Shown here: positions 62,796 through 64,000 of the stretch, one piece after another
How the letters are laid out: every line of letters begins with the position of its first letter
How positions within the stretch are numbered: position 1 is the first letter of the stretch
Assembly: GCA_964408805.1 (NCBI GenBank)
Contig: CAYPAV010000006.1
Span: 62,001-126,000, forward strand
Reading direction: 5' to 3'
DNA: 64,000 nt
DNA from: CAYPAV01 sp964408805
GTDB taxonomy: Bacteria > Pseudomonadota > Alphaproteobacteria > UBA8366
The notes under the pieces: generated by a model
The model's input: only the letters and a program-made list of their open reading frames with translations
Told to the model about the DNA's origin: nothing
The model's database searches: none
Position numbers and translations under genes: made by a program

Positions 62796-62803
62796 GCAGA
62801 TCC

Positions 62804-64000
62804 TCACCGCCCGTAATCGTCCTCCAACCGCTCGATATCGTCCTCGCCGAGATAGTCGCCGGTCTGCACCTCGATCAGGTGCAGCGGATCCGTGCCCGGG
62901 TTCGCCAGGCGGTGGATTTCGCCGAGTGGGATGTAGGTCGACTGGTCGGGGGAGAGGTCGGTCACCTGCTCGCCGCGGGTTACCCGGGCAGTGCCGCGCA
63001 CCACCACCCAATGCTCGGCGCGTTGCCGGTGGCGCTGCAGCGACAAGCTGGCGCCCGGATTGACGACGATGCGCTTCGCCCGGAAGCGGTCACCTGAATC
63101 AATGTCCTGATAGTAGCCCCACGGGCGATAGACCCGGCGGTGGGCCACAACCTCGTCGCGGCCGTCGGCCGTAAGGCGAGCCACGATGTCCTTGATCCCC
63201 GCCGCTTTCGCCCGATCGGCCACGACGATGGCATCTTCGGTCGCGACGATGACCAGATCCTCGACCCCGTGCGCGACCACGATCCGGCCCGCAGCGGCAT
63301 GGACATAGCTGCCCCGCACATCGTCCAGCACGACGTCGCCGCGCGCGACATTGCCGTCGCCGTCGGCCTCGCCGATCTCCCAAAGGGCGGCCCATTCGCC
63401 GACATCGCTCCAGCCCATCTCGACCGGGATGACGCCGGCGGAATCGGTGTGTTCCATGACCGCGTAATCGATCGAGTCGGCGGGCGCTTCGGCGAAGGCC
63501 TCGGCGTCGAGGCGGAGGAAATCGAGGTCGTCGCGGGCCTTTGCCAGCGCCGTCTCGCATTGGCGGACGATCTCCGGGCGAAGGCGCGTCAACTCGTCGA
63601 GATAGCGGGCCACGCGGAAGACGAACATGCCGCTGTTCCAGAGGTAATCGCCGGAGGCGAAATACGCCTCCGCCGTCGCCGCGTCCGGCTTCTCGACGAA
63701 GCGCTCGATCTCGAAGCAGCCGACCGCGCCTTCCATCGGGCCGCCCCGCCGGATATAGCCATAGCCCGTCTCGGGCCGCGACAGCGGGATGCCGAAGGTG
63801 ATCAGGGCGTCCCGCGCCGAGGCTTCGGCCGCAAGCTCGATTGCCGCCTCGAACACCGCCTGATCGCCGATCACATGGTCGGAGGGCAGCAGCGCCATGA
63901 TCGCGTCGGGATCCTCGTCGCGGAGCAAGAGGGCGGCCACCGCCGCGGCCGGTGCCGTGTTGCGGCCGACCGGCTCCAGCACGATCGCGCGAGTGGGGGC
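62804..64000 (-). CDS. Mannose-1-phosphate guanylyltransferase/mannose-6-phosphate isomerase, start beyond window
   Basis: At least 398 codons, open to the right edge, so the N-terminus (with the GTP-binding loop) is missing. Present are VLEPVGRNTAPAAAVAAL, ALLPSDHVI, RFVEKPDAATAEAYFASG and GMFVFRV of the nucleotidyltransferase domain, then a C-terminal type II isomerase cupin (RPWGYYQDIDSG, ASLSLQRHRQRAEHWVVV). It makes GDP-mannose for exopolysaccharide, as in ManC/AlgA/CpsB. The gene ends eight bases from the dehydrogenase stop, convergent. Symbol withheld because of the several names in use. Confidence 0.92.
   Translation of the reverse strand, partial: APTRAIVLEPVGRNTAPAAAVAALLLRDEDPDAIMALLPSDHVIGDQAVFEAAIELAAEASARDALITFGIPLSRPETGYGYIRRGGPMEGAVGCFEIERFVEKPDAATAEAYFASGDYLWNSGMFVFRVARYLDELTRLRPEIVRQCETALAKARDDLDFLRLDAEAFAEAPADSIDYAVMEHTDSAGVIPVEMGWSDVGEWAALWEIGEADGDGNVARGDVVLDDVRGSYVHAAAGRIVVAHGVEDLVIVATEDAIVVADRAKAAGIKDIVARLTADGRDEVVAHRRVYRPWGYYQDIDSGDRFRAKRIVVNPGASLSLQRHRQRAEHWVVVRGTARVTRGEQVTDLSPDQSTYIPLGEIHRLANPGTDPLHLIEVQTGDYLGEDDIERLEDDYGR

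Noticed and set aside
1..64000. CRISPR array, tRNA, rRNA or prophage
   Set aside because: No regularly spaced repeats, cloverleaf-type sequences, rRNA motifs or phage genes were seen; reading by eye may miss a tRNA.

Overview
The window is high-GC DNA (roughly 60-65 % by eye), densely packed with short operons on both strands. It reads as an alphaproteobacterial chromosome, most likely Rhodospirillales-like. The evidence is a C4-type 5-aminolevulinate synthase, a core block pdxH / RT0821-Lpp0805-type lipoprotein / DnaJ-like / YihY / fabI / aroC, FNR/FixK-type boxes, and many acyl-CoA and flavin-dependent catabolic genes. No rRNA, tRNA, CRISPR array, transposase or prophage gene was seen. No direct taxonomic marker is present, so the assignment is inference.

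Layout. 0-7.2 kb (minus): hyuB-hyuA (hydantoinase/oxoprolinase), an SGNH-hydrolase gene broken by an in-frame TAG, a luciferase-like (LLM) monooxygenase and a cupin running off the left edge. 7.4-9.2 kb (plus): a soluble class III cyclase-TolB-TPR protein. 9.2-12.2 kb (minus): transglutaminase-like membrane protein, a deiodinase-like selenoprotein with an in-frame TGA and a SECIS-like hairpin, sterol desaturase-family hydroxylase, cupin. 12.3-15.1 kb (plus): acyl-CoA dehydrogenase, cytochrome P450, and a 54-residue Lys/Ala-rich peptide. 15.1-20.9 kb (minus): fabI-aroC-acyl-CoA dehydrogenase, a small unknown, a methyltransferase, and a sulfatase broken by TAG just after its formylglycine motif. 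21-27.5 kb: YihY, DnaJ-like, lipoprotein, pdxH, cation efflux, LLM oxidoreductase, SDR. 27.6-35.7 kb: rhodanese, MFS, unknown, retropepsin-like protease, then an HMG-CoA-synthase-like/DUF35 fusion paired with a thiolase, and a kinase/ATPase fusion. 35.7-43.2 kb: universal stress protein with an upstream FNR-type box, acidic unknown, SDR, methylaspartate ammonia-lyase, MATE pump, acyl-CoA carboxyltransferase, cupin, PadR-like regulator. 43.3-47.2 kb: hemA, class III aminotransferase and a divergent ATP-grasp ligase. 47.3-58.4 kb: a six-gene minus-strand catabolic operon (MaoC, HpcH/CitE, GAF, amidohydrolase, cysteine hydrolase, membrane protein), then two TauD/TfdA dioxygenases, RraA, a KstD-like flavoprotein, a ketopantoate-reductase-like protein, an AhpD-like protein and an LLM enzyme. 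58.4-62.8 kb: a looser, less GC-rich stretch with degenerate repeats around a secreted hydrolase, a large hydrolase, and a C-terminally shortened dehydrogenase. 62.8-64 kb: mannose-1-phosphate guanylyltransferase/isomerase, cut by the right edge.

How the genes fit together: the core genes make chorismate, fatty acids, pyridoxal phosphate and heme. Around them are catabolic genes for acyl-CoA thioesters, amides or ureides and sulfonated or aromatic compounds.

The most notable points are three. The first is the deiodinase-like selenoprotein, which would be misannotated as two short genes. The second is an HMG-CoA-synthase-like protein fused to a DUF35 zinc-ribbon/OB domain next to a thiolase; it resembles the archaeal thiolase-HMGCS-DUF35 assembly but has Gln in place of the catalytic Cys. 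The third is a pair of otherwise intact genes interrupted by single TAG codons.
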